From Hoeflea sp. (GTDB taxonomy: Bacteria > Pseudomonadota > Alphaproteobacteria > Rhizobiales > Rhizobiaceae), in the NCBI GenBank assembly GCA_020637795.1, contig JACKJT010000003.1, forward strand, positions 62,001 through 126,000: a stretch of DNA of 64,000 bases, in the 5' to 3' direction. The first letter of the stretch is position 1. Every line of letters starts with the position of its first letter. A model generated the notes under the pieces. The model had not been told where the DNA came from. It did not search any database and saw nothing but the letters and a program-made list of their open reading frames with translations. This document shows, piece after piece, positions 46,311 through 56,250 of this stretch. Position numbers and translations under genes: made by a program.

Positions 46311-47693
46311 ATGACCAGCATGGACTCCATCCGCAGGGAATACGAGCGCTATCCGCCGAACGGCTTTCGCCGTTTCACGCGCTGGTTCACCAAACGCATT
46401 CCGACCCGGCTCTATGCGCGCGCCCTGCTGATCATCATCATTCCGATGGTGCTGCTGCAATCGGTCATCGCCTTCGTCTTCATGGAGCGGCACTGGCAGA
46501 CCGTGACCCAGCGGCTCTCGATGGCCGTGACCCGCGACATCGCCGCCATCATCGATGTGCTTGCAACCTTCCCGCAGGATGCGAGCTATGACCAGATCAC
46601 CCGCATCGCCCGCGAGCGGCTGGAGCTCAACATCGCCATCGAGCCGCCCGGCGACCTGCCCGCCCCGCGGCCCAAACCGTTCTTCTCGATTCTCGACCAG
46701 ATCCTCTCCGAGGAGATCACCCGCCAGATCCGGCTGCCGTTCTGGATCGACACCGTCGGCAACTCCAACATCGTCGAGGTGCGCATCAAGCTCGAGGACA
46801 AGATCCTGAGGGTCTTTGCCAAGCGCAGCCAGGCCTATGCCTCCAACACCCATATCTTCCTGCTGTGGATGGTCGGCACCTCGCTGGTGCTGCTGGTGAT
46901 CGCCATCCTCTTCCTGCGCGGCCAGATCCGCCCGATCCTCAAGCTCACCCAGGCCGCCGAGAGCTTTGGCAAGGGCCAGCGCATGCCCGACGATTTCCGC
47001 CCCCGCGGCGCCGACGAGGTTCGCCGCGCGGGCATCGCCTTCATCAAGATGCGCGAACGCATCGAACGCCAGCTCGAGCAGCGCACCGCCATGCTCTCGG
47101 GCGTCAGCCACGATCTTCGCACCATCCTGACCCGCTTCCGGCTGCAGCTGGCGCTGGTCAGCGACGGCCCGGAGCTTGACGGGCTGAACAAGGACATCGA
47201 CGACATGCAGTCGATGCTCGACAGCTATCTCTCGTTCGCACGCGGCGAAGCCGAGGAGGATGTCGGCACGGTCAGCCTGAAGACTGTCGTTGAAAAGGTC
47301 GCCGCCGACGGGCGCCTGCGCGGCGCCACCGTCAACGTTTCGGTGCAGGGCGATGACGACATCAATGTCCGGCCGAACGCATTTGACCGGCTGTTGACCA
47401 ATCTGGTGTCCAACGCCTGCCGCCACGCCGACGAGGTCTCCATCGAAGCAGCCAACCGCGGCAAGTGGCTGACCATCACCATCGACGATGACGGCCCCGG
47501 AATTCCCGCCGATGCGCGCGAGGATGTGTTCAGGCCGTTCTACCGGCTCGATGCGGCGCGCAACCAGGATGAGACCGGCACCGGCCTCGGCCTTGCAATC
47601 GTCCGCGACATTGCCCGCAGCCACGGCGGCGATGTCACCCTGTCGGACAGCCCCATGGGCGGCCTGCGCGCCACGGTGCGCCTGCCGGTCTGA
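46311..47693 (+). CDS. EnvZ-like sensor histidine kinase
   Basis: A 460-residue membrane kinase. Two membrane segments (about 38-60 and 184-203) flank a ~120-residue periplasmic domain; a HAMP follows (ILKLTQAAESFGKGQRMPDD). The H-box is SGVSHDLRTILTRFRLQL with H267. ATP-binding motifs are DRLLTNLVSNACRHA (N), DDDGPGIP (G1) and GTGLGLAI (G2). It resembles EnvZ. Its probable partner is the regulator at 43256. A GGAGG stands 20-25 bases before the ATG, a rather long distance; ATG at 46320 is an alternative. Confidence 0.95.
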   Translation: MTSMDSIRREYERYPPNGFRRFTRWFTKRIPTRLYARALLIIIIPMVLLQSVIAFVFMERHWQTVTQRLSMAVTRDIAAIIDVLATFPQDASYDQITRIARERLELNIAIEPPGDLPAPRPKPFFSILDQILSEEITRQIRLPFWIDTVGNSNIVEVRIKLEDKILRVFAKRSQAYASNTHIFLLWMVGTSLVLLVIAILFLRGQIRPILKLTQAAESFGKGQRMPDDFRPRGADEVRRAGIAFIKMRERIERQLEQRTAMLSGVSHDLRTILTRFRLQLALVSDGPELDGLNKDIDDMQSMLDSYLSFARGEAEEDVGTVSLKTVVEKVAADGRLRGATVNVSVQGDDDINVRPNAFDRLLTNLVSNACRHADEVSIEAANRGKWLTITIDDDGPGIPADAREDVFRPFYRLDAARNQDETGTGLGLAIVRDIARSHGGDVTLSDSPMGGLRATVRLPV

Positions 47694-47776
47694 TCGGGAA
47701 TTTTCCGACGGGCTCGCCCGAAATTTGACGGGCAAGATTGCGGCAGCCATCAACGCTCGGTGCCGTGTCCATCGCC

Positions 47777-48118
47777 TCACATCAGCCGGGCGCCGTTAGG
47801 AACGGGCGCGTCGACCGCGGCCAGAACGATATCGCCATTGGCATCGGCAAACCCCAGCGTCAGCACTTCCGACATGAACGGGCCGATCTGGCGCGGCGGA
47901 AAATTCACCACCGCCATCACCTGGCGCCCGACCAGAGCTTCCGGCGTGTAATGCACGGTGATCTGGGCCGACGACTTCTTCTCGCCGATCTCCGGCCCGA
48001 AATCGATCCTGAGCTTGAAGGCCGGTTTGCGCGCCTGCGGAAACGGTTCCGCCGCCACAATGGTGCCGGTGCGGATCTCGACCTTCTCGAAATCATCCCA
48101 GGAAATCGTCGAACTCAT
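47777..48118 (-). CDS. csaA: CsaA-type tRNA-binding domain protein
   Basis: A 113-residue protein consisting only of a tRNA-binding (OB-fold) domain as in CsaA. WDDFEKVEIRTGTIVAAEPF opens the fold and FPPRQIGPFMSEVLTLGF is the dimer/tRNA motif. CsaA has chaperone-like or tRNA-related roles; function here unproven. Thirty bases separate it from proC upstream on the same strand, suggesting one operon YbjN-proC-csaA. Confidence 0.93.
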   Translation of the reverse strand: MSSTISWDDFEKVEIRTGTIVAAEPFPQARKPAFKLRIDFGPEIGEKKSSAQITVHYTPEALVGRQVMAVVNFPPRQIGPFMSEVLTLGFADANGDIVLAAVDAPVPNGARLM

Positions 48119-48148
48119 GATCGGCTCACGTATCTTGAAAGGAGGAGA

Positions 48149-48961
48149 TTACCCGGCCAGTTCGCGCGACCGGTCGGCGGCAGCCTTGAGCGCCTTGTCG
48201 AACACCGGCTGGATGCCGTTCTCAGCCATCAGCACCGAAAGCGCCGCTGCAGTGGTGCCGTTGGGCGAGGTGACGTTCTGCCTGAGTGTCGCTGCGCCGT
48301 CAGGGGACCGGTGCATCAGCTCCCCGGCCCCCGTGACGGTCGCGCGTGCGAGCCGCATGGCGAGGTCCGCTGGCAGGCCGCATTTGCGCCCCGCCTCAGC
48401 CATGCACTCGACGAGATAGAAGACATAGGCCGGACCGCTGCCCGAGACTGCCGTGATGACGTCGATCAGTGCTTCATCTTCGACCCATTCGACCGGACCG
48501 CAGACCGACAGCAGCCGGTCGATCTCGGCCTTCGCGTCAGTGCTGACCGCCGCATTGGCGACCGCACCGGTGATGCCCCGTCCGACCATCGCCGGCGTGT
48601 TGGGAATGGTGCGGACGATCGCGCCGCCCAGACGTTCCTCGAAATAGGCGATGGTCTTGCCAGCCGCGACCGACAGGCTGACGGTGCGGGGACCGACCAG
48701 TCCGGTCAGACCTTCAATCACAGCATCCATGATCTGCGGCTTGACCGCCAGCATCAGGATGCCTGCGGTCAATCCTTGCGGTGCGGAGCTTTCCCAGCGC
48801 ACACCCGCTTCAGCCAGTCGCGCCGCCATCGCCTCGGATGGCTTGGGGTCGATCACCACGATCGCGGCAGGATCGGTTCCCGCATCCAGCCAGCCGTTGA
48901 GCATGGCGCCGCCCATGTTGCCGGCGCCGACAAGGACCAGGGGATTGGCGGCAGAAATCAT
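48149..48961 (-). CDS. proC: pyrroline-5-carboxylate reductase
   Basis: A 270-residue enzyme for the last step of proline synthesis, reducing 1-pyrroline-5-carboxylate with NAD(P)H. The Rossmann motif is LVGAGNMGGAMLNGW near residues 10-24, and VRTIPNTPAMVGRGITG and the family signature region DVITAVSGSGPAYVFYLVE follow. Cytosolic. The start ATG lies one base after the stop of the YbjN-domain gene, so translational coupling is likely. Length is standard. Confidence 0.97.
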   Translation of the reverse strand: MISAANPLVLVGAGNMGGAMLNGWLDAGTDPAAIVVIDPKPSEAMAARLAEAGVRWESSAPQGLTAGILMLAVKPQIMDAVIEGLTGLVGPRTVSLSVAAGKTIAYFEERLGGAIVRTIPNTPAMVGRGITGAVANAAVSTDAKAEIDRLLSVCGPVEWVEDEALIDVITAVSGSGPAYVFYLVECMAEAGRKCGLPADLAMRLARATVTGAGELMHRSPDGAATLRQNVTSPNGTTAAALSVLMAENGIQPVFDKALKAAADRSRELAG

Positions 48962-48962
48962 C

Positions 48963-49463
48963 TCATGCCTCGCCGCGCGTTTCGAACATCACCGCCGTGA
49001 TCGCCGACTTGGCGTCCATCCCGGACCAGACGACGAACTGGAACGCCTGGAAATAGGCCTCGCAGGAATCGAGCGCATTCGACAGCAGCACCTCGACCTG
49101 GCGGTTGGTCGGCTCCGCGCCGCCGGCCAGAAGCAGCGACTGGCGGAAGATGATCACATGCTCCTGCTGCCACAGGTCGAAATGGCCCATCAGCACCTGG
49201 CCGTTGACGTGCGAGAGAAGCTTCATCACCTCGGTGACGCGAACGTCGGGAACCTTGATGTCGAAGGCGCTGGCGATATGCAGCGCCTCGCAGTCTTCCA
49301 TCCAGGAAAACGAGACGTGATAATCCGTCCAGTGCCCCTCGACCGTCATCGCGATCTCGTGCTCGCCGGAGCGCTCGAACGTCCAGTCGTTGGACGCAGC
49401 CACGAACTCGATCATGTCTACCGGATTGGAGTGCCGTTCGAATTCGATATTACTGAGATTCAT
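48963..49463 (-). CDS. YbjN domain-containing protein
   Basis: A 166-residue protein of the YbjN family (type III secretion chaperone-like fold): NDWTFERSGEHEIAMTVEGH near the start, FDIKVPDVRVTEVMKLLSHV, and LWQQEHVIIFRQSLLL. The rhizobial member usually precedes proC, as here. Function is unknown. ATG at 49463 has AGGTGGGG upstream; 27 further in-frame codons lack protein character. It leads the proC-csaA operon. Confidence 0.9.
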   Translation of the reverse strand: MNLSNIEFERHSNPVDMIEFVAASNDWTFERSGEHEIAMTVEGHWTDYHVSFSWMEDCEALHIASAFDIKVPDVRVTEVMKLLSHVNGQVLMGHFDLWQQEHVIIFRQSLLLAGGAEPTNRQVEVLLSNALDSCEAYFQAFQFVVWSGMDAKSAITAVMFETRGEA

Positions 49464-49798
49464 GCCCCACCTAGCTTCATTTCCAGCGCCTGGTGATCCG
49501 CTCTCGCGCCATCCAGACAGCCACCTCATCCACGCATGATTCACCCACGACCCGGGGCGTCCGCACTTGCGACTCCTGCCGGGGCAATTTGCCGCCCGTT
49601 CCGAATCATCATTTAGAATCAGTGTATAAATGCAGAGTCCGAGCGCTAGTCCCCCGGCAGCATTTTGTCAGCCGCAGCCTGTGGACCAACCTGCCAAACT
49701 GATTCCGCCATGACTCATAACCGACTCACGCAAAAGGCTTTTTGAGCCTCGCGGTCCGGTGGATAACCTGTGCAAAAAAAATTGGGTACAATCGCCGC
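49464..49798. other. region between YbjN and UbiK-like genes
   Basis: 335 bases without a gene. A possible -10 (TATAAA near 49624) faces the plus strand with no gene to serve. A small hairpin AGGCT-CAAAA-AGCCT followed by TTTT on the minus strand (about 49733-49755) may end the UbiK-like gene. One DnaA-box-like GGTTATCCACC on the minus strand (near 49762) is isolated. Confidence 0.4.
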
Positions 49799-50110
49799 TC
49801 AGGCGTCCTTGGCCCGGGGCTTTTTACCTGCAGACGGTTTTGCGGCTTCGGCAGCCTCCGCCGCGGGCTTTTTCTCGAGCGCATCGAGCCGGGCGGAAAG
49901 CGCATCATTCTCTTCGCGCGCCTTGATCGCCATGTCGCGAACCGCCTCGAATTCCTCGCGCTTGACCAGGTCCATCGAATTGAGAAGCCGTTCGAGCTGA
50001 CTGCGCATCGCCGTTTCCATTTCCCGCCGGACACCCTGCGCAGCACCCGCCGCATCGGTCATCAGTTTGGCAAGTTCGTCGAGAAGTCTGTTCGATCCGC
50101 TGTTCATCAT
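49799..50110 (-). CDS. UbiK/BMFP-type accessory factor
   Basis: A 103-residue BMFP-domain protein: LLDELAKLMTDAAGAAQGVR followed by a coiled coil (REEFEAVRDMAIKAREEND) and an Ala/Lys-rich tail. The gammaproteobacterial homologue UbiK helps the aerobic ubiquinone-synthesis complex; alphaproteobacterial members are thought to do the same or to affect membrane fusion in vitro. The ATG at 50110 follows AGGGA; others nearby are possible. It is divergent from lgt, an order I recall from other alphaproteobacteria. Confidence 0.87.
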   Translation of the reverse strand: MMNSGSNRLLDELAKLMTDAAGAAQGVRREMETAMRSQLERLLNSMDLVKREEFEAVRDMAIKAREENDALSARLDALEKKPAAEAAEAAKPSAGKKPRAKDA

Positions 50111-50343
50111 CGTCATCCCTGTTTCGGGTTCATTCCGGCATTGCGCGTGGGCAGTCAATCCTGAGGTAAGCGCTCCGGCAAGGACTTGCAAGCCAAAGCA
50201 TGCGGCGCAAGGCTTGCGCAAAGCCCGCATGCCATGTCACAGGAGCAAGGTTTCAGGCAACGCAGGCCGGAAACCCGCGTTAAGGCCATAATTATGCTGG
50301 TCCGGGATTGTAGAACAGCCCCGGGGAGCAGGAAGGAACCGCA

Positions 50344-51177
50344 TTGGAGCATACCGCAACGCTGTTGTCGCTGATGGCCTTCCCGGATATCGATCCGGTG
50401 ATCTTTGCCATCGGCCCGGTGCAGGTGCGCTGGTACGGGCTTGCCTATGTGGCCGGCATCCTGCTGGGCTGGCGCTACGCCCGGATGCTCGTAAGCAACG
50501 AGCGGCTCTGGCCGGCAGCAGGCCCGCGCATGACGCCGCTGGACATCGATGATTTCCTGCTCTGGGCAACCGTCGGCATCGTTGCCGGCGGACGCATCGG
50601 CTACATCCTGTTTTACGATTTTACGGCGGTGGCGGCCAATCCCGTCCGGGCGCTGGAGATCTGGAATGGCGGCATGTCGTTCCATGGCGGTCTGCTCGGA
50701 ACGCTGATCGCCATGTTGCTGTTTGCCCGCAGCCGCGGCATCCCGGTCTTCAACCTGTTCGACGTGGTCTGCGCGGTTGTGCCGGTGGGGCTGTTCTTCG
50801 GACGGCTGGCCAACTTCATCAATTCAGAGCTCTGGGGCAAGCTGACCGACATGCCCTGGGCCGTTGTCTTCCCCACCGGCGGCCCGTTCCCGCGTCATCC
50901 GACGCAACTCTATGAAGCCGGACTCGAAGGCCTGCTGCTGGTGTCCGTGCTGGCCTGGCTGATCTACCGCCGCCAGGCCCTGAAACGACCCGGCACGGTC
51001 GCCGGCTCTTTCGTCATCGGCTATGCGCTGTCCCGGATATTCGTCGAGTTCTTCCGCGAACCGGACATCCAGATCGGCTACCTCGCCGGCGGCTGGCTGA
51101 CCATGGGCATGGTGCTGTCGCTGCCGATGCTGGCAATTGGCCTGTGGGCCGTCGCCACCGCCCGATCGCGCGCCTGA
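50344..51177 (+). CDS. lgt: prolipoprotein diacylglyceryl transferase
   Basis: A 277-residue inner-membrane enzyme that transfers diacylglycerol from phosphatidylglycerol to the lipobox cysteine of prolipoproteins. It has about seven membrane segments, SFHGGLLGTLIAM, the signature GRLANFINSELWG near residues 155-167, and HPTQLYEAGLEG. The start is TTG at 50344 with GGAAGGAA upstream; the next ATG (50374) would cut into the first helix region. It leads a run with midA and pgeF. Confidence 0.96.
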   Translation: MEHTATLLSLMAFPDIDPVIFAIGPVQVRWYGLAYVAGILLGWRYARMLVSNERLWPAAGPRMTPLDIDDFLLWATVGIVAGGRIGYILFYDFTAVAANPVRALEIWNGGMSFHGGLLGTLIAMLLFARSRGIPVFNLFDVVCAVVPVGLFFGRLANFINSELWGKLTDMPWAVVFPTGGPFPRHPTQLYEAGLEGLLLVSVLAWLIYRRQALKRPGTVAGSFVIGYALSRIFVEFFREPDIQIGYLAGGWLTMGMVLSLPMLAIGLWAVATARSRA

Positions 51178-51200
51178 GCAAGCCCGGAAAGGTCCCCGCC

Positions 51201-52301
51201 ATGACGCCGCTCGCCGAGAAAATCGTCAACCTGATCCAGCAGACTGGCCCGCTCAAGATATCCGACTACTTCGCGCTGTGCCTGGCCGATCCGGACCATG
51301 GCTACTACCAGCGCCGCGAGCCCTTCGGCCAGTCCGGCGACTTCGTCACCGCCCCGGAAATCTCGCAGCTGTTCGGCGAGATGATCGGCGTCTTTCTGGT
51401 CCAGGCCTGGCAGGCGCAGGGATCGCCGGAAAAGACCCGCATCGTCGAGATCGGCCCGGGCCGCGGCACCCTGATGTCGGATGCGCTGCGGGTCATCGCC
51501 CGGCTTGCGCCCGACCTCCATGCGGGCGCCACAATCCACATGGTCGAGACCAGCGAGCGGCTGCGCAACGTGCAGCGCCAGACCCTCGTGCGCATCAAGC
51601 AGCGGATAAGCTGGCACCATGCCGTTGAAGACGTCCCGGCCGGATTCACCCTGTTGGTCGCCAATGAACTGTTCGACGCCATTCCGATCCGCCAGTTCGT
51701 CAAGACGCCGCAGGGCTTTTGCGAGCGTGTCGTCGGGCTCGACGACACGGGAAACCTGGCGTTCGGCCTTGCCCCGGGCGGTCTCGACACAACGCTCCTG
51801 CCGATAGAGGCGGGACGCGTCCCGAATGGCGAGGTCTTCGAGGTTTCGCCGGCCAGATCCGCCGTCATGCAGGCCGTTGCCGCGAAGATCGTGCGCGACG
51901 GCGGTACCGCGCTCACCATCGACTACGGTCATCTGGTCACCGGATTCGGCGACACGCTGCAGGCGGTTCACCAGCACGAGTTCGATCCGCCGCTCGCCCG
52001 GCCCGGCGAGGCCGACCTGACCAGCCATGTCGATTTCCAGGTTCTGGCCGAGGTCGCCAGGGAGGCCGGCGCCCATGTCCACCGGCCCCTGACACAAGGC
52101 GACTTTCTTCTCCGGCTTGGAATTCTGGAACGCGCCGGCGCCCTCGGGGCCGGGCGTGACAGTTTGACTCAGGCCACCATCAGCGATGCGGTCAACCGTC
52201 TTGCCGGAGAAGGCGAAGGCCGCATGGGAGCGCTGTTCAAGGTGCTGGCGGTCAGCGGCCAGCCGGTCCGGATCGTCCCCTTCGATCCCCAGGCAGCATG
52301 A
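51201..52301 (+). CDS. MidA/NDUFAF7-type SAM-dependent methyltransferase
   Basis: A 366-residue class I methyltransferase of the NDUFAF7/MidA family. ISDYFALCLADPDHGYYQRR and FGQSGDFVTAPEISQLFGEM near residues 20-62 are the family hallmark; the SAM loop is VEIGPGRGTLMSD. The mitochondrial relative methylates an arginine of complex I subunit NDUFS2; a similar role in bacterial complex I assembly is plausible but unproven. GGAAAGG precedes the ATG, 23 bases after lgt, so it shares that operon. Confidence 0.92.
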   Translation: MTPLAEKIVNLIQQTGPLKISDYFALCLADPDHGYYQRREPFGQSGDFVTAPEISQLFGEMIGVFLVQAWQAQGSPEKTRIVEIGPGRGTLMSDALRVIARLAPDLHAGATIHMVETSERLRNVQRQTLVRIKQRISWHHAVEDVPAGFTLLVANELFDAIPIRQFVKTPQGFCERVVGLDDTGNLAFGLAPGGLDTTLLPIEAGRVPNGEVFEVSPARSAVMQAVAAKIVRDGGTALTIDYGHLVTGFGDTLQAVHQHEFDPPLARPGEADLTSHVDFQVLAEVAREAGAHVHRPLTQGDFLLRLGILERAGALGAGRDSLTQATISDAVNRLAGEGEGRMGALFKVLAVSGQPVRIVPFDPQAA

Positions 52302-52404
52302 GCCGGTGAATTGACAGAAGCAGCCCGTATGGCCACCATCTGCGCGCAGTCAGGCATTATCTGCGGATTCGGCTCGCCCTCAGGGCCGACGGGAGGAGCA
52401 AATC

Positions 52405-53205
52405 ATGACGGTTGACCGCGGCTCCCCGAACCCGGTGCGGAGCGCACTTCTGGATGACATATCGACGGACGGACGGATCGCCCACGGTTTCTTCAACCGT
52501 GCCGGCGGTGTCTCCAGGGGGCTTTATCGCGGCCTCAACGTCGGGCTGGGCTCGAAGGACGACCGGGGCGATGTGCTGGAGAACCGCACCCGGGTCAGCC
52601 GCTGGTTCGACCTCGATGTCGACCGGCTGGTTACCGTGCATCAGGTACACTCGCCGCGCGTCCAAATCGCGACATTCGACAACCGCAGCGAACGCCCGGA
52701 AGCGGACGCCCTGGTCACCGATACGCCGGGACTTGTGCTCGGCGTGCTGACAGCCGATTGCGGCCCGGTGCTGTTTGCCGATGCCGAGGCCGGCGTCATC
52801 GGCGCCGCCCACGCCGGCTGGCGCGGCGCCTTTGACGGGGTTCTCGAAAGCACCATCGAGGCCATGCTGGGCCTTGGCGCGGAGGCGGAACGCATCGTCG
52901 CGGTGCTCGGCCCCTCCATCAGCCAGGACAACTACGAGGTCGGACCCGAGTTCGTCGATCGCTTCCTGGCGCAGGATGCCGCCAATGACAGCTACTTCGC
53001 TGCTTCGGCAAAGCAGGGACATGCCCTGTTTGACCTGAAGCGGTTCACGGTCGACCGCTTGCGCAAGGCCGGGCTCAAGGCCGACATGCTGTCTGACTGC
53101 ACCTATGCCGATGAGGAGGCCTGGTATTCCTACCGGCGCTCCACCCATCGCAACGAACCGGATTACGGACGACAAATCTCCGCCATCGCCATCAAGGAGG
53201 ACTGA
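52405..53205 (+). CDS. pgeF: PgeF/YfiH-type polyphenol oxidase family protein
   Basis: A 266-residue protein of the multicopper-oxidase-like YfiH family. The metal-site residues are in VHQVHSPRV, LTADCGPVLF and AAHAGWRGAF. Members were named laccases or purine nucleoside phosphorylases, and YfiH of E. coli is reported to edit mis-made peptidoglycan precursors. GGGAGGAGC precedes the ATG. It follows midA and ends one base before the M24 gene, so lgt-midA-pgeF-M24 is a likely operon. Confidence 0.92.
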   Translation: MTVDRGSPNPVRSALLDDISTDGRIAHGFFNRAGGVSRGLYRGLNVGLGSKDDRGDVLENRTRVSRWFDLDVDRLVTVHQVHSPRVQIATFDNRSERPEADALVTDTPGLVLGVLTADCGPVLFADAEAGVIGAAHAGWRGAFDGVLESTIEAMLGLGAEAERIVAVLGPSISQDNYEVGPEFVDRFLAQDAANDSYFAASAKQGHALFDLKRFTVDRLRKAGLKADMLSDCTYADEEAWYSYRRSTHRNEPDYGRQISAIAIKED

Positions 53206-53206
53206 T

Positions 53207-54361
53207 ATGGCCCTGCATTTTGAACGCGAGGAATACGCCGCCCGTCTCGACAAGCTGACCGCCAGCATGCGCGAGGAAAAGCTCGACGCCATGCTGCTGT
53301 TCGCCCAGGAGAGCATGTACTGGCTCACCGGCTACGACACGTTCGGCTTCTGCTTCTTCCAGTGCCTGGTGGTCAAGGCCGACGGCTCCATGACGCTCCT
53401 GACCCGCTCAGCCGATCTGCGCCAGGCCCGCCAGACCTCGAACATCGAGCGCATCGTGGTCTGGACCGACCGGACAAACGCCGATCCGGCGGTGGATCTC
53501 AAGAACCTGCTCTCCGATCTTGACCTGCTCGGCGAACGCATTGGCGTCGAGTACGACACCCATGGCCTGACCGGCGCCAATTGCCGCAAGCTCGACAACC
53601 AGCTTCAAAGCTTTGCCGAAATGGTGGACGCATCCCATGTCGTCAGCCGGCTGCGGCTGATCAAGAGCCCTGCGGAAATCGCCTATGCCCGGCGCGCGGC
53701 CGAACTGTCCGACTCAGCGCTCGACGCCGCGCTGCCGCTGATCAAGCCGGGCGCGGATGAAGCCGACATATTGGCGGCCATGCAGGGTGCGGTGTTTGCC
53801 GGCGGCGGCGACTATCCGGCCAACGAGTTCATCATCGGCTCGGGCGAGGACGCGCTTCTGTGCCGCTACAAGGCCGGCCGCAGGCAGCTGACGGCGACCG
53901 ACCAGCTGACGCTCGAATGGGCCGGCGTCTTCGCCCACTATCATGCGCCGATGATGCGCACCGTCATCGTCGGCGAACCGACACCCCGCCATGTCGAGCT
54001 TTACGAGGCCTGCCGGCTGTCGCTGGACGCCATTACCGCCATCCTCAGGCCCGGCACCACCTTTGGCCAGGTCTTCGATGCCCATGCCGAGGTGATGGAT
54101 GCGCGCGGGCTGACCCGGCACCGGCTCAACGCCTGCGGCTATTCGGTCGGCGCGCGCTTTACCCCGAGCTGGATGGAGCACCAGATGTTCCACACCGGAA
54201 ACCCGCTCGAGATTGCCCCGGACATGACGCTTTTCGTGCACATGATCATCATGGATTCGGAGACCGGCACCGCCATGACATTGGGGCAGACCTATCTGAC
54301 GACGCAGGACGCGCCGGAATCGCTGTCCGCCAAGTCTCTCGATCTGATCATCGCATCATAG
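53207..54361 (+). CDS. M24 family creatinase/ectoine-hydrolase-like protein
   Basis: A 384-residue pita-bread-fold protein: creatinase N-domain to about 150, then the M24 domain. The usual metalloprotease ligands are missing: LEWAGVFAHYHAP (236-248) stands where the two aspartates should be, CGYSVG (310-315) replaces the GHG(I/V)G histidine, and FVHMIIMDSETG the first glutamate. The pattern GGDYPA plus E-x-AG-x4-YH-x-P resembles ectoine hydrolase (DoeA/EutD) and creatinase, which lack the di-metal site. A C-N hydrolase of a small molecule is thus likelier than a peptidase. AAGGAGGA precedes the ATG. Confidence 0.88.
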   Translation: MALHFEREEYAARLDKLTASMREEKLDAMLLFAQESMYWLTGYDTFGFCFFQCLVVKADGSMTLLTRSADLRQARQTSNIERIVVWTDRTNADPAVDLKNLLSDLDLLGERIGVEYDTHGLTGANCRKLDNQLQSFAEMVDASHVVSRLRLIKSPAEIAYARRAAELSDSALDAALPLIKPGADEADILAAMQGAVFAGGGDYPANEFIIGSGEDALLCRYKAGRRQLTATDQLTLEWAGVFAHYHAPMMRTVIVGEPTPRHVELYEACRLSLDAITAILRPGTTFGQVFDAHAEVMDARGLTRHRLNACGYSVGARFTPSWMEHQMFHTGNPLEIAPDMTLFVHMIIMDSETGTAMTLGQTYLTTQDAPESLSAKSLDLIIAS

Positions 54362-54479
54362 GCACGAATGCCCCGGCGACGCCCCGGCCGGCACTCGCTC
54401 TCCACACGCTCCGGACCCGTCAACGATTGACAGGCCAGCCTCCGGGATTTCATAACAGGACGGGAAACGGGCGGGAAAC

Positions 54480-55100
54480 ATGATGCAGCGCATCAAAATT
54501 GTCGGCATGGTAGGGACGTTCGCCGTCATGGTTGCCGGCTGCAACGTCACCGAGCAGTCGCTGCAGCCGATCCCCGGCGAGCAGCAGGCCGCCACGGAAA
54601 CCGCACCCCCCGGCGGTTTCGATCCGTTTGCCACCGCGCCCGGCACTGCGCCCGGCATCGCGACAAGCCCTCAGGCACCGGCGGCAGCGCCGCAGAGCCC
54701 GGGCCAAGCCCAGACCCAGGCCGCCCTGCCCGCGGGCCAGGTCCGGGGCCAGATCCGCTTCATGCCGGTCATTGGCGCCCCCGTGAACGCCGTCACGCCG
54801 CTGTCGCGGCAGTTGGCGGTGGAGGCGCGCAATCGCGGACTGGCAATCCTGAGCGCCTCCGATCCGGGCGGCGACCATGTGCTCAAGGGCTATTTCTCCG
54901 CCGACAACTTCAATGGCCAGACAACCGTGTTCTATGTCTGGGACATACTGGATCCGGCCGGCACCAGGTTGACCCGGCTTCAGGGACAGGAAGTCTTTCC
55001 CGGCGGCAGCGGCGATCCGTGGGCTTCCGTCCCGCCCGATGTGATGGAGCGAATCGCCACCCGCACGATGGCCGATTACACCGCCTGGCGCGGTTTCTGA
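54480..55100 (+). CDS. putative lipoprotein, unknown function
   Basis: A 206-residue protein with a lipoprotein signal peptide ending in VAGC (Cys21), a Pro/Ala/Gln-rich linker to about residue 95, and a C-terminal domain of about 110 residues (IRFMPVIGAPVNAVTPLSRQ, VFYVWDILDPAG, LQGQEVFPGGSGDPWASVP). Similar rhizobial lipoproteins of this layout are uncharacterised. It should be lipid-anchored in the envelope after processing by Lgt, whose gene is nearby. It stands between the M24 gene and prs. Confidence 0.8.
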   Translation: MMQRIKIVGMVGTFAVMVAGCNVTEQSLQPIPGEQQAATETAPPGGFDPFATAPGTAPGIATSPQAPAAAPQSPGQAQTQAALPAGQVRGQIRFMPVIGAPVNAVTPLSRQLAVEARNRGLAILSASDPGGDHVLKGYFSADNFNGQTTVFYVWDILDPAGTRLTRLQGQEVFPGGSGDPWASVPPDVMERIATRTMADYTAWRGF

Positions 55101-55186
55101 CGGCAAGAAAGCTTGCCTGGCTGTGCTTTGCCGGCGTCACTTCGCCAGAAGTTTAACAGAAAAATTACGCCGCTTGGCGATGCGTG

Positions 55187-55215
55187 CTTGCAATCATCAA
55201 AACCGCCGCTAAAAC
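55187..55215 (+). promoter_or_regulatory. probable prs promoter
   Basis: CTTGCA (55187-55192), a 17-base spacer and TAAAAC (55210-55215) match the alphaproteobacterial housekeeping pattern fairly well. Transcription would begin near 55222, leaving a leader of about 75 nt before the prs ATG. Confidence 0.5.
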
Positions 55216-55296
55216 GCGGGCCAACGGGTTGGCGCCCCGTCCCCTTGCGTGATCCTGCGCAGGGAGCGACGCGGCCGAAAAAACAGGCGGTCCCAA

Positions 55297-56229
<933 letters not shown>

Positions 56230-56250
56230 GACCGGCTGGACGATTGCGCA

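Noticed and set aside
49756..49772. DnaA-box-like GGTTATCCACC on the minus strand
   Set aside because: A single 8-of-9 match without neighbouring boxes, AT-rich unwinding region or dnaA/hemE-type genes does not make an origin.
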